This document shows, in pieces, positions 9,291-17,584 of a DNA stretch of 64,000 nt (positions are counted from its first letter, which is position 1; the number at the start of each line of letters is the position of its first letter). The stretch is from assembly GCF_016616425.1 (NCBI RefSeq), contig NZ_CP067101.1:4774001-4838000 (forward strand), written 5' to 3'. This stretch comes from Bradyrhizobium diazoefficiens. GTDB taxonomy: Bacteria > Pseudomonadota > Alphaproteobacteria > Rhizobiales > Xanthobacteraceae. The notes under the pieces are model-generated. The model had not been told where the DNA came from, ran no database searches, and saw nothing but the letters and a program-made list of their open reading frames with translations. Made by a program: the position numbers and the translations under genes.

Positions 9291-9842
9291 ATGTTGTCGC
9301 TTCTCATTGGCCTGCTTGCAGTTGGTCTCTTCATTATGATTGCTGCGCCGATGCAGGCATTGGCGCGGCGACTTCTGCCATCGACGTCTCCAGTCGTGTT
9401 CCTGGCCGCCGCGGCGGTGATCGCTCATCTGACGACTTCCCTGCTGGCCGCAAACCTGGTGTCCTCGTTCCAATATTGGACTGCCACCTCGGTGTTCTGC
9501 TTCGCGGGGATGATCTACGTTCAAGTGTTTGGAGCAGTCCTCAAATCCGTTTCACTGGGGATTCTACTCGACTTGACGAGCAGGCCCGACGGCAGGATCG
9601 ATTTGGACGAAATCTTGTTGCAGCGGCTTCCGCGGATATTCGCTGAGCGATGCGATATCCTGATTGCGACGGGCATGGTGGCTCGCGAGCAAGATGCGTT
9701 CATTCCGACCGATGCCGGTCGAAAACTTGCCGCGCGGGTCTCTCGGCTGAGGCGACTGCTTGGGATCGGCGACAGCAGTCTGTACAACTTCAATTCCGCC
9801 GCCTCGTGGAACTCGCGCGTAGCCGACCGCACAGAAAACTGA
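9291..9842 (+). CDS. Small membrane protein with soluble C-terminal domain, function unknown
   Basis: 183 residues. Residues 1-100 contain three hydrophobic helices. The remainder is soluble and has a winged-helix-like pattern: a charged LDEILLQRLPRIF helix, a second helix ending in GMV, and a hairpin of the form FIPTDAGRKLA. Such tails can bind DNA or another protein, but I cannot name the family. It follows the 168-residue membrane protein by 5 bases and precedes a GT2 gene. The pairing suggests a dedicated membrane complex for the glycosyltransferases. Confidence 0.6.
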   Translation: MLSLLIGLLAVGLFIMIAAPMQALARRLLPSTSPVVFLAAAAVIAHLTTSLLAANLVSSFQYWTATSVFCFAGMIYVQVFGAVLKSVSLGILLDLTSRPDGRIDLDEILLQRLPRIFAERCDILIATGMVAREQDAFIPTDAGRKLAARVSRLRRLLGIGDSSLYNFNSAASWNSRVADRTEN

Positions 9843-9889
9843 GGAAGTTTCGGCTCGCGCCGCCGAACCGGCTCAATTAGAGGTAGCAG

Positions 9890-10642
9890 ATGCGTTCCAT
9901 CCCCAGAACTCTTACGATCATCATACCGGCCTTGAACGAGGAGGCCAAAATCGCCGATACGATCAACGCGGTTTTGCCTCTCGCGCGCGATCTGCTCGAT
10001 GATTTCGAAGTGGTTCTCGTCAATGATGGGAGCACGGACGCCACCGGCTCGATCATGGAGCGGTATGCCGCCGATCCGCATGTCTCAATCATTCATCACG
10101 AGCAGCGTCGCGGTCTCGGCTTCGCGTTCATGGAGGTGTTGAAGCAGGCCAGATGCGACTCGATCGTCCTGATCCCAGGCGACGATGCCTATCAGCACGA
10201 CGGCATCGCGAGGATGTTCAGAGCCGTCGGCGCCGCCGATCTCGTGATCTGTCACCGCGACAACCAGTCAGACCGTTCCTTTCTTCGTTCCGCTCAGTCG
10301 CACGCCCTTCGCGTGATCTTGAACGGCCTGTTCGGTTTCGGCCTCTTCGACTATCACGGTATTCCAATCTATCCGGTGAAATGGGTCCGCAGGATCGCCC
10401 TCGACGCGAACGGATATGCTTTTCAGATCTGCGCGCTGATCTCCCTGCTTCAGCTCGGCCTCACCTACGTGCAGGTACCCGTGAGTCTGAATGCGGAACT
10501 GAAGGGTTCGTCCCGCGCATTGAGGCTCGGGACCTATCTTGCACTCGGCAAAGCCGTCATCGCGCTGCTCCGCAGAGTGCCGATCCGCGACATCGACCCG
10601 AGTCTCGCTCCGTCGAACGCGCCGCGCCCCCCTGCACGTTAG
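9890..10642 (+). CDS. GT2 (dolichol-phosphate mannosyltransferase-like) glycosyltransferase, copy A
   Basis: 250 residues. The N-terminal GT-A fold reads LTIIIPALNEE followed by VNDGSTD (residues 45-50 region), the nucleotide-sugar binding site of GT2 enzymes. The usual DADLQ metal motif is replaced by PGDDAYQ at 96-102. There are no obvious C-terminal membrane spans, so it is a peripheral enzyme of the polyprenyl-phosphate glycosyltransferase type. AGAGGT upstream of the ATG at 9890 is the ribosome binding site. It shares roughly two thirds of its residues with the next glycosyltransferase (my visual estimate), so the two arose by tandem duplication. Confidence 0.85.
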   Translation: MRSIPRTLTIIIPALNEEAKIADTINAVLPLARDLLDDFEVVLVNDGSTDATGSIMERYAADPHVSIIHHEQRRGLGFAFMEVLKQARCDSIVLIPGDDAYQHDGIARMFRAVGAADLVICHRDNQSDRSFLRSAQSHALRVILNGLFGFGLFDYHGIPIYPVKWVRRIALDANGYAFQICALISLLQLGLTYVQVPVSLNAELKGSSRALRLGTYLALGKAVIALLRRVPIRDIDPSLAPSNAPRPPAR

Positions 10643-10664
10643 AGGGGCCACGAGAGGGGCCACG
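10641..10664 (+). repeat. Short tandem direct repeat after GT2 copy A
   Basis: Two perfect copies of AGAGGGGCCACG lie head to tail, beginning in the stop codon of the upstream glycosyltransferase. Function unknown; it may be a slippage product. Confidence 0.7.
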
Positions 10665-10843
10665 CCAGCGGTGGCAAGCTGGAGGACTACCCTATCCGGG
10701 GCCCGCTATGCCCTGCCCGAATGCAACTCGCCGGTTGGTTGTGCCTGTGTGGGAACTGTCGGGACACCGGTATTGTTCACTGCCTCTCGGTCGCTTAGAA
10801 TTGAAGTTGGGGCTTGAACAGCACCGGGCAACGGCGGCTAGAG

Positions 10844-11605
10844 ATGACACCTTCCAGGGCGGCAAAAGGGCTTACGATCGTCATTCCTGCACTGAACGAG
10901 CAGGACAGGATTGCCGACACCATCGACGGCGTGTTGCCGCTCGCCCGCGAGCTGCTCGACGATTTCGAGATTTTCCTGATCGACGACGGCAGCACCGACG
11001 CCACCGGCGCGATCATGGATGAGTTCGCGGCTGGCGAGCCGCGCATCATCGTGCAACATAACGCCGAGCGGCGGGGTGTCGGGGCCGGCTTCGAATACGC
11101 CCTGTCGCGCGCGAAATTCGATGCCATCACGCTGATTCCCGGCGATCACGCCTTTCAGAACGAGGGCATTGCCCGGATGTTCAAGGCAACAGGTGCCGCC
11201 GACCTCGTCATCACCTATCGTGACAACCAGTCGGACCGCTCCGTCAATCGCTCGGTGCAGTCGCATTCGCTGCGGTTCATCCTGAACTGCCTGTTCGGCT
11301 TCTGGCTGTCCGACTATCACAGCATGATCGTCTATCCCGTGAAATGGCTGCGCCAGATCCCGGTCAAGGCCGACGGCTACGGCTATCAGATCTGCGCGTT
11401 GATCTCGCTGCTCCAGCTCGGCCTCAGCCATGTTCAGGTGCCCGTGAGCCTGAATGCAGAGCTTAAGGGGTCGTCGCGCGCGCTGCGCCCCAGCACTTAT
11501 TTGCAGCTCGGCCAGACAATCATCTCGCTGCTGCGCCGCGTTCCCATCCGGGACATCGATCGCAGCGGGGTTCCCACCGACGCAGAGCGGGCGCCCGCGC
11601 GCTAG
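10844..11605 (+). CDS. GT2 glycosyltransferase, copy B (tandem paralogue)
   Basis: 253 residues from the ATG at 10844; a TTG at 10814 would add ten non-conserved residues. The nucleotide-sugar motif is IDDGSTD near residues 46-52. The metal-binding region reads PGDHAFQ (99-105), so the second acidic residue seen in copy A (GDDA) is a histidine here. Long blocks are shared with copy A, for example RDNQSDRS, QICALISLLQLGL and VPVSLNAELKGSSRA. The 201-base spacer from copy A means it may have its own promoter. It probably transfers a different sugar or uses a different acceptor in the same glycan pathway; that is inference. Confidence 0.85.
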   Translation: MTPSRAAKGLTIVIPALNEQDRIADTIDGVLPLARELLDDFEIFLIDDGSTDATGAIMDEFAAGEPRIIVQHNAERRGVGAGFEYALSRAKFDAITLIPGDHAFQNEGIARMFKATGAADLVITYRDNQSDRSVNRSVQSHSLRFILNCLFGFWLSDYHSMIVYPVKWLRQIPVKADGYGYQICALISLLQLGLSHVQVPVSLNAELKGSSRALRPSTYLQLGQTIISLLRRVPIRDIDRSGVPTDAERAPAR

Positions 11606-11752
11606 GCGACGCCTTGCCCGCGCGCTCCTTCGCCTGAACAGCAGTGAATGTTGCGTTCAATGGCCGTTGCGTCGGGACTCTATAAGCTCCCTTGCAGGAA
11701 CTCGCTTCCTGGCCCTTCGTTTACAGGAATCGATCAAAAAGGGAGAGAGACG

Positions 11753-12025
11753 GTGCTTATCCAAGCCATGATACTGGCGCTGAGTGCCCTTGGGCCAATA
11801 TCGGCCGCGCCTGCCCAAGAGTCTCTAATTCAGCAAGTCCAATTCCCGGGAAGAAATGGCTCATGTCCGCGTGGCTATGACTTCAACTATTCGAACGGCT
11901 ACTGCTTTCCCAATGACTATCACGCCCCCGGCCTCTACGTGAGACCGGTGCCGCACTATCCACCATACCGTTATTACCGACCTTACCGACACAGGTACCG
12001 GCCAGACTATTATGAACGCTACTAA
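11753..12025 (+). CDS. Small secreted Tyr/Pro/Arg-rich protein
   Basis: 90 residues from the GTG at 11753, which has a GGGAGAGAGA ribosome binding site just upstream; the ATG at 11768 is an alternative. Residues 1-21 are a signal peptide ending near PISAAPAQ. The mature part contains two cysteines (SCPRGYDFN, GYCFPND) and a tail rich in YRPYRHRYRP-like repeats. Small Tyr/Arg-rich exported proteins are common in this group and their role is unknown. It stands alone between the glycan cluster and tRNA-Trp. Confidence 0.6.
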   Translation: MLIQAMILALSALGPISAAPAQESLIQQVQFPGRNGSCPRGYDFNYSNGYCFPNDYHAPGLYVRPVPHYPPYRYYRPYRHRYRPDYYERY

Positions 12026-12329
12026 GGCGCCCCTCGCATAGAGAGGGCCGGTCAGCCTTAGCCCGTGCCCCTCGTGGCACCAGCCCTGATCCTGGAAAGG
12101 GCGTGCCGGTGCACACGGTTGCCGGGCGGATCGGCGATGATCCGGCGGTGCCGCTCAGAAACCACGCGAAGCGCAAACGCAAGCAGATGGCGGACGCATC
12201 GGCCGCGTCGCTATCGACAACCTCTCTGCGGTAGTTTTGGGGTCCCGACCCATTGGGTTCGGGCAGGGTCCAGTTCAACCTCTTGGAGGCAAAGAGCAGC
12301 TTAAGCCATTGAATTGTCTGGGAATTATC
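12026..12329. other. 304-base gap with no supported gene
   Basis: The space between the small secreted protein and tRNA-Trp contains an open frame on the plus strand (about 12016-12239) ending in a basic KRKRKQMA-like tail. It has no ATG and no clear ribosome binding site, so I do not call it. No secE or nusG, often found next to tRNA-Trp, is present on either side. Confidence 0.5.
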
Positions 12330-12405
12330 TGGCAGGAGTGGCAGGGCTCGAACCTGCGACCCCCGGTTTTGGAGACCGGTGCTCTACCAATTGAGCTACA
12401 CTCCT
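12330..12405 (-). tRNA. tRNA-Trp (CCA anticodon)
   Basis: On the minus strand the gene reads from AGGAGTG at the 5' end to CACTCCTGCCA, so the acceptor stem pairs fully and the terminal CCA is encoded. The anticodon loop CTCCAAA gives anticodon CCA, and the TPsiC arm contains GGTTCGAGCCC. 76 nucleotides including CCA. Confidence 0.95.
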
Positions 12406-12555
12406 ACAGACCCTGCGTCGCCTTAGGATCAGGCGCGCTTTCAAGCACAGAGAGCGGCCGGATTGCAAGGGTGAACCGCGCCGGCTTCGCTTGTTTGTAC
12501 CGGGGTTTCTGGGTCACAGTCGCTTTCCGACAATGAAGAGCAATTGGGAGCGCCC

Positions 12556-13791
12556 ATGACCGTCAAAGCGACCGCACCAGCCGGCCCACAGGCCACGATC
12601 GTGCCGCACACCCCATCCCTGCCGGAGGCCCGTCCGGAGACGCTGGGGCTGTCACGCCCCCGCCTCCAGGCCATGTCGGACGCCTTCAGGCGCGAGATCG
12701 ACAAGGGAACCGTTCCCGGCGTCACCGTGCTGGTGGCCCGCCGCGGCCAGGTCGGCTGGTTCGAGGCACTCGGCAAGCAGAGTCCGGCGGCCGCCGCACC
12801 GATGGCGCGCGATTCGATCTTCCGGATCTTTTCGATGACCAAGCCGATCGTCTCGGTCGCCATCATGGCGCTGGTCGAGGACGGCCATCTCCTGCTCGGC
12901 GACGCCGTCGCGAAGTTCATCCCGGAATTTGCAGGCCAAAAGGTCGGCGTGATCAAGGACGGCAAGCTGGAGCTTGTGCCGCCGGCGCGGCCGATGACCG
13001 TGCAGGACTTGCTTCGTCACACTTCGGGTCTCACCTACGAGCACCAGGGCGACGGCCCCGTGCACAAGCTCTACCAGGAGTCCCGCGTCCGCAGCCGCAA
13101 GATCACCAGCGCCGAGCACGCCGCACTGGTGGCGAGCTTCCCACTGGTCTGCCAGCCCGGCGCGGAGTTCAACTACAGCCGCTCCACCGACATCCTCGGC
13201 CGCATCATCGAGGTCGTCAGCGGCAAGTCGCTCGGCACGTTCCTCGCCGAGCGCGTGCTCGCGCCGCTGCAGATGGCCGAGACCGGCTTCTCGACGAGCG
13301 AGTCCAATGCCGGCCGGCTCGCCGAGCCGTTCGCAACCGACCCCTGGACCGGCGACAAGGTCGCGCTCTTCAACATGCTCGAGCGGCCGGTGATGGAGTC
13401 CGGCGGCGGCGGCCTGGTTTCGACCACCATGGATTATGCCCGCTTCTGCCTGATGCTGCGCAACGGCGGCACGCTCGACGGCAACAGGATCATCGGTCGC
13501 AAGACGCTGGAGTTGATGGCGTCCGACCATCTCGGCCCCGGTGTTCCGACCAACGGCACTCTGCTCTCACCCGGCCACGGCTTCGGCCTCGGCTTCGCGG
13601 TGCGCATGCAAGCCGGCATCGCACCGTTTCCCGGCAGCGTCGGCCAGTATTTCTGGAGCGGCATTGCCGGCACGTTCTTCTGGATCGATCCGAAGGAGGA
13701 TCTGTTCGTGGTGTTCATGAGCCAGGGCCCGGGCCAGCGTGATTTTACGCGAACGCTGGTGCGGGATCTGGTTTACGCGGCGGTGGAGTGA
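12556..13791 (+). CDS. Serine beta-lactamase-like hydrolase (class C/EstB type)
   Basis: 411 residues. The serine-lysine motif SMTK lies at residues 93-96, and an NYSRSTD motif around residue 200 supplies the tyrosine of the Y-x-x motif. A glycine-rich GHGFGLGF stretch and a SGIAGTFFWID region near the C-terminus complete the fold. These proteins are esterases or peptidases related to AmpC and not usually antibiotic-degrading. There is no signal peptide, so it is probably cytoplasmic. The ATG at 12556 is chosen because GGGAG sits 5 bases upstream; a TTG at 12544 is less likely. It stands alone, followed by a palindromic repeat. Confidence 0.85.
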   Translation: MTVKATAPAGPQATIVPHTPSLPEARPETLGLSRPRLQAMSDAFRREIDKGTVPGVTVLVARRGQVGWFEALGKQSPAAAAPMARDSIFRIFSMTKPIVSVAIMALVEDGHLLLGDAVAKFIPEFAGQKVGVIKDGKLELVPPARPMTVQDLLRHTSGLTYEHQGDGPVHKLYQESRVRSRKITSAEHAALVASFPLVCQPGAEFNYSRSTDILGRIIEVVSGKSLGTFLAERVLAPLQMAETGFSTSESNAGRLAEPFATDPWTGDKVALFNMLERPVMESGGGGLVSTTMDYARFCLMLRNGGTLDGNRIIGRKTLELMASDHLGPGVPTNGTLLSPGHGFGLGFAVRMQAGIAPFPGSVGQYFWSGIAGTFFWIDPKEDLFVVFMSQGPGQRDFTRTLVRDLVYAAVE

Positions 13792-13832
13792 GGCGGATCC
13801 GTGAAATCGAACAGTCGAGCGCCACGCTCGGT

Positions 13833-13958
13833 ATAACCTCTCCCGCTTGCAGGAGAGGTCGGCGCGTAGCGCCGGGTGAGGGCTTTCTCAGCTAGGGGAC
13901 CATTCCTTTGCGGAGGCACCCTCTCCCCAGCCCTCTCCCGCAAGCGGGAGAGGGAGCG
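13833..13958. repeat. Dispersed palindromic repeat (CTCTCCCGC type)
   Basis: Two dyads: ACCTCTCC/GGAGAGGT around 13836-13859 and a nearly loopless CCCTCTCCCGC/GCGGGAGAGGG at 13931-13954. It sits between convergent stop codons and could act as a bidirectional terminator. Dyads of this composition recur throughout Bradyrhizobium genomes, from memory. Confidence 0.8.
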
Positions 13959-13987
13959 CAGCATGCGCTGCCGCGACATCTCCACTC

Positions 13988-14755
13988 TCAACTGATCGTC
14001 GCGCCGCCGTCGATCACCATGGTCTGGCCGGTCATGAAGTCGCCGGCCTTCGATCCCAGGAACACTGCCGCGCCCGCGATCTCGTCGGGGACGCCGATGC
14101 GCAAGAGCGGCGAGCGCGAGGTCGAGGCCTTCAAGTTCTCCGGATTGTCCCACAGCGCTTTGGCAAAGTCGGTCTTGATCAGGCCGGGCGCGATGCAGTT
14201 CACGCGGATGTTGTGCTTGCCGTATTCGCAGGCGAGGTTGCGTGCGAGCTGCATGTCGGCGGCCTTGGAGATTGCATAGGCGCCGAGGATGGTCGAGCCC
14301 TTGAGGCCGCCGATCGAGGAGACGATGATGACGGAGCCGTCCTTGCGCTCGATCATCTGCGGCACCACCATCGAGATCAGCCAGTTGTTGGCGACAATGT
14401 TGTTGTCGAGAATCTTCCTGAACTGATCGTCGGAGATTCCGGCGAGCGGACCGTAATACGGGTTCGAGGCGGCGTTGCACACCAGCACGTCGATCTTGCC
14501 GAAGGCGCGGTTGCTCTCGTCGACGAGGTTTTGCAGGTTCTCCTTCGACGAGATGTTGGCGGCGACCGCAACCGCGGTGCCCTTGCCGAATCTGTCGTTG
14601 ATGCCCTTGGCCACCTGCTCGCAGACGTCGGCCTTGCGCGAGGAGATCACGACCTTGGCGCCGTGCTCGGCCATGCGCTCGGCGATCGCGAGCCCGATGC
14701 CGCGCGTCGAGCCGGTAATGACCGCAACTTTCCCCTTCATATCGAACAACGTCAT
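13988..14755 (-). CDS. SDR-family oxidoreductase (glucose/ketoacyl reductase-like)
   Basis: 255 residues. The cofactor motif TGSTRGIG is at 14-21, NAAS at 94-97, the catalytic serine near 146-147, and the YxxxK pair at Y160 and K164. It ends with the usual GQTMVIDGG segment. These enzymes interconvert alcohols and ketones with NAD(P)H. The nearby SDR at 15729 on the plus strand is only distantly alike. The gene is followed by a palindromic repeat and preceded by another one at 14788-14888, so it appears monocistronic. Substrate unknown. Confidence 0.85.
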   Translation of the reverse strand: MTLFDMKGKVAVITGSTRGIGLAIAERMAEHGAKVVISSRKADVCEQVAKGINDRFGKGTAVAVAANISSKENLQNLVDESNRAFGKIDVLVCNAASNPYYGPLAGISDDQFRKILDNNIVANNWLISMVVPQMIERKDGSVIIVSSIGGLKGSTILGAYAISKAADMQLARNLACEYGKHNIRVNCIAPGLIKTDFAKALWDNPENLKASTSRSPLLRIGVPDEIAGAAVFLGSKAGDFMTGQTMVIDGGATIS

Positions 14756-14787
14756 GTCTCTCTCCCAGATTGATCTTTATCTGCAAC

Positions 14788-14888
14788 GTCATTCCGGGGC
14801 GATGCGAAGCATCGAACCTGGAATCTCGAGATTCTCAGGTGCGCAACTGCGCACCGTAGTCCGGTCCTGCGGACCGTCCCGGAATGAC
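14788..14888. repeat. Dispersed palindromic repeat (GTCATTCCGGG type)
   Basis: Outer arms GTCATTCCGGG (14788-14798) and CCCGGAATGAC (14878-14888) are perfect inverted repeats about 80 bases apart. Inner dyads include GGTGCGCA/TGCGCACC and GTCCGGTCCTGCGGACCG. The same outer arms recur at 17431-17539. Confidence 0.85.
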
Positions 14889-14896
14889 AGGCTCGC

Positions 14897-15595
14897 TCAG
14901 GCAAGCTTCTTGACTTCCGGTCCCGCAGGCTGGTGCATCGCTGCATGCGCAGCGTCGGCGATCCACGGCTGCTGGTTCACCATCGGCAACCGCCAGACCG
15001 TGCGCTCGGGGCTTGCGAAATGATCAAGCCGCGTTACCGACACATTGTCGATGTCGAATGCGAGCCCCTGCTCCGGCAAGTCACCGAGCGCGAGGCCGAC
15101 TGCCGCCTTGATCGTGCCGCCATGGGCGACCGCGATGATGTCCTGCCCGGCCGCCTCAACGTTGATCCGCTCGATGGTGCGGCGCGTGCGGTTGTAGAGA
15201 TCCATGAAACTTTCGCCGCCGGGTGCGGGCTCGTTGATGTCGGCGAACCAGCTCGTGCCCACGGGCCGGCTGGCGATGAACTGCGCGCGGTTCATGCCCT
15301 GCCAGCGGCCGAGATTCTGCTCGGCGAGGTCCGCTTCCCGTTTCATCGAGGCGGGCCGCGGGAAGCCGGCCGCCCAGATCGCCTCCGCGGTCTGGTGCGT
15401 GCGCATCAGGTTGCTCGAATACCAGACCGCCGCGCGTGGCAGCACCTTGGCAACAGCGTTGAACACGTAGGTATCGCTGGTGTCGCAGGCGATGTCGCTC
15501 TGTCCGTAGATGTTGCCGCCGTCGTTGCGCACCGGCGCGTGCCGCACCCACCACCATCGCGTGACGACCACATTGGGCTTGTCTGCGCCTGCCAT
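14897..15595 (-). CDS. Histidine phosphatase family protein (phosphoglycerate-mutase-like)
   Basis: 232 residues. The catalytic motif is VRHAP with R18 and H19, and the second histidine is in VAHGGT near residue 170; a conserved acidic ESFMDLYNR segment lies between. This is branch 1 of the histidine phosphatases, which hydrolyse small phosphate esters. The frame is open for another 190 residues upstream, but that extension overlaps the opposite-strand SDR; the ATG at 15595 has an AAGGG ribosome binding site and fits family length. It is divergent from the SDR gene at 15729, sharing a 133-base promoter region. Confidence 0.85.
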   Translation of the reverse strand: MAGADKPNVVVTRWWWVRHAPVRNDGGNIYGQSDIACDTSDTYVFNAVAKVLPRAAVWYSSNLMRTHQTAEAIWAAGFPRPASMKREADLAEQNLGRWQGMNRAQFIASRPVGTSWFADINEPAPGGESFMDLYNRTRRTIERINVEAAGQDIIAVAHGGTIKAAVGLALGDLPEQGLAFDIDNVSVTRLDHFASPERTVWRLPMVNQQPWIADAAHAAMHQPAGPEVKKLA

Positions 15596-15662
15596 CGAAA
15601 CCCTTCCATCCCGTTTGATGTCGCTGTACGTCAGTAGCGAACGTGTCTCAAGACACTTTACC

Positions 15663-15681
15663 GTTTGAAATCTTGTTTGAA
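15663..15681. promoter_or_regulatory. Direct repeats of GTTTGAA, candidate operator
   Basis: GTTTGAA occurs at 15663-15669 and again at 15675-15681, exactly 12 bases apart, in the promoter region shared by the phosphatase and SDR genes. The same heptamer forms an inverted repeat in front of the TetR gene at 22056-22086. A shared regulator is possible but unproven. Confidence 0.35.
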
Positions 15682-15728
15682 ATTCCGTCGCGCGGCAAGG
15701 GCCGCGCACAAAGCAAAGGGAGAACCGC

Positions 15729-16514
15729 ATGGGCCGCCTGCAAGGCAAATCCGCCATCATCACCGGCGCCGGCAGCGGCATCGGTCGCGCTGCTGCGCTG
15801 CTGTTCACCAGGGAGGGCGCCAAGCTGATCGCGGTCGACCGCACCGAGGCGGTGAAGGAGACCGTCGACGAGGTGAAGAAGGCCGGCGGCATCGCGGAAG
15901 CCATGATCGCCGACGCAGGCTCCGAGACCGACGTCGTCGCCGTGATCGACAAGGCGGTGAAGACACATGGCCGGCTCGACGTGATCTGGGCCAACGCCGG
16001 CATCTCCGGCGGGCTCGTCCCGCTCGGCGAGCAGACGGTGGAGCACTGGCAGGAGATCTTGCGGGTCAATCTGATCGGACCGTTCCTCGCGGTGAAACAC
16101 GCGATGCCGCACATGGTCAGGCAGCAATCCGGCGCGATCGTGTTGACCGCGTCCGTCGCGGGTCTCAAGGCCGGCGCCAGCGGGCACCCCTATGCCGCGA
16201 GCAAGGCCGGCGTGATCAGCCTTGTGCAGACCACTGCCTATTCGCTCACCGGCACCGGCGTGCGCATCAACGCGGTGTGCCCGGGCCTGATCGAGACCGG
16301 CATGACCAAGCCGATCTTCGACCGCGCCAGGGAGCGCGGCACCCAGGACAAGATCGGCCAACTCAACCCTCTCAAGCGCCCCGGCCAACCGCACGAGCTC
16401 GCGGCAATGGGTCTGTTCCTGGCCAGCGACGAGGCCTCGTATGTGAACGGCCAGGCGTTCCCGGTCGACGGCGGCTTGACGGCCTCGATGCCGTATACCG
16501 GCAAGCCGGTGTAG
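15729..16514 (+). CDS. SDR-family oxidoreductase
   Basis: 261 residues. TGAGSGIG at 12-19 binds the cofactor, NAGIS follows at 89-93, the catalytic serine is about S142, and YAASK provides Y155 and K159. The FPVDGG segment near the end is typical of classical SDRs. It may act in the degradation of a hydroxylated acid or terpene-like compound, considering the acyl-CoA genes a few kilobases away, but this is only context. Divergent from the histidine phosphatase. Confidence 0.85.
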   Translation: MGRLQGKSAIITGAGSGIGRAAALLFTREGAKLIAVDRTEAVKETVDEVKKAGGIAEAMIADAGSETDVVAVIDKAVKTHGRLDVIWANAGISGGLVPLGEQTVEHWQEILRVNLIGPFLAVKHAMPHMVRQQSGAIVLTASVAGLKAGASGHPYAASKAGVISLVQTTAYSLTGTGVRINAVCPGLIETGMTKPIFDRARERGTQDKIGQLNPLKRPGQPHELAAMGLFLASDEASYVNGQAFPVDGGLTASMPYTGKPV

Positions 16515-16524
16515 CGGGAGAGGT

Positions 16525-16664
16525 CTCGTGTCCCGGACGCGCCGCAGCGTTCTCACGCTGCTGCGCAGAGCCGGGACCCGGGAAGCGACACGGATCGCTG
16601 CCGCATGGGCCCCGGCTCTGCAGCGCATCGTCGAAGGGACGCTGCGCTGCGTCCGGGGCACGAG
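16525..16664. repeat. Dispersed palindromic repeat (CTCGTGTCCCGGACGC type)
   Basis: Arm CTCGTGTCCCGGACGC (16525-16540) is matched by GCGTCCGGGGCACGAG (16649-16664) with one mismatch. Inner GC-rich dyads such as AGCGT/ACGCT make a long branched hairpin. Related units occur at 18817-18876, 18923-18981 and 19363-19425. Confidence 0.85.
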
Positions 16665-16718
16665 CTTGTGGTTTTAGGTACACCTGCATCAACACCGTCA
16701 TCGCGAGCGGAGCGAGCG

Positions 16719-16806
16719 GTAGGATGGGTAGAGCGAAAGCGAAACCCATCAATACTTCATTCGCGCTGAAACGTGATGGGTTTCGCAAGTGCTCTACCCA
16801 TCCTAC
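16719..16806. repeat. Dispersed palindromic repeat (GTAGGATGGGTAGAGC type)
   Basis: Perfect 16-base arms GTAGGATGGGTAGAGC (16719-16734) and its complement (16791-16806) enclose a second perfect dyad, GCGAAACCCATCA (16739-16751) with TGATGGGTTTCGC (16774-16786). The transcript would fold into one long hairpin. Confidence 0.9.
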
Positions 16807-16831
16807 GGCCTCGCAGACACGCCTTCGCATC

Positions 16832-17345
16832 CTCGCGGCGGATCTCCGCCCGAGCTTTGCTTCGTCGCGTCACCCTCGAATGAAAGAGGGCGCAGGGAAG
16901 GCCGGGAGCCGGCTGGCACCCGCGGTCCACTGTGCGAAGTCTTGGTAAGAAGTCTGCACAGCGGCATACAGGTGAAGCCAGGACATCCCGGCCTTCCCTG
17001 CGCGGTGGCTTTACGGCTTATGTCGTGATCTCCCCGGAGAGCGATGCACTATTGCCCCCGTCGCCTTGCAGATGGCTGACGCACGGGCCCGGTTGGGCCG
17101 CACACATCACCGCAAGACTTGGCGCACAGACCCCGGGCGCCAGGACGGCACGATTTCGCCGTACGCGGGTCACACCGGTCGTATGCGCGACACTCTCGCT
17201 CACGGTTGCCCGCCCTGCGAAGCCCTTCGCGCCGATGTCACCTCGCGTCCACCGCCGCCCGGCCCGCGTTCGTGACGATCGCGATCCGCCCCTCTTCCTT
17301 GGGCCGGGTTGCGCCGACACATACGCCATTTCCGAATTTCGGTAA
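16832..17345. repeat. Long structured intergenic element, about 0.5 kb
   Basis: No credible gene lies here, although short frames are open. A perfect 17-base inverted repeat, CGCAGGGAAGGCCGGGA (16891-16907) with its complement (16986-17002), frames about 80 bases. The right end carries a small CCGAAtttCGG-like dyad near 17330. I believe near-identical copies occur widely in Bradyrhizobium genomes, which would make it a dispersed element; that is recollection, not a search result. Confidence 0.55.
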
Positions 17346-17430
17346 AGTGGAATATTTTCGTCGCCGCGTGTTGGCCCACCGCTGGCGTGTTTTGCCCGTC
17401 GATCGACGCAAGGGCTTGTAGCCCGCGCCA

Positions 17431-17539
17431 CCGTCATTCCGGGGCGCGACGAAGTCGCGAGCCCGGAATCCATTTGACCGCGCGTGATGCGGCCCGATGG
17501 ATTCCGGGCTCGATGCTGCGCATCGCCCCGGAATGACGG
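17431..17539. repeat. Dispersed palindromic repeat (CCGTCATTCCGGGGCG type)
   Basis: Perfect 16-base arms CCGTCATTCCGGGGCG (17431-17446) and CGCCCCGGAATGACGG (17524-17539). Inside, GAGCCCGGAATCCAT is mirrored by ATGGATTCCGGGCTC, giving a nearly continuous cruciform. It lies just upstream of the argE-like gene. Confidence 0.9.
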
Positions 17540-17584
17540 TGGCGGACTTCATTTGCCCATCTGGCCGACACCTTGGTATGGTCC

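Noticed and set aside
12016..12239. Open plus-strand frame with KRKRKQMA near its end
   Set aside because: No ATG, no ribosome binding site and no family resemblance, although the residues look protein-like.
15596..16168. 190-codon upstream extension of the histidine phosphatase frame
   Set aside because: It overlaps the opposite-strand SDR and lies upstream of a good ribosome binding site and ATG at 15595.
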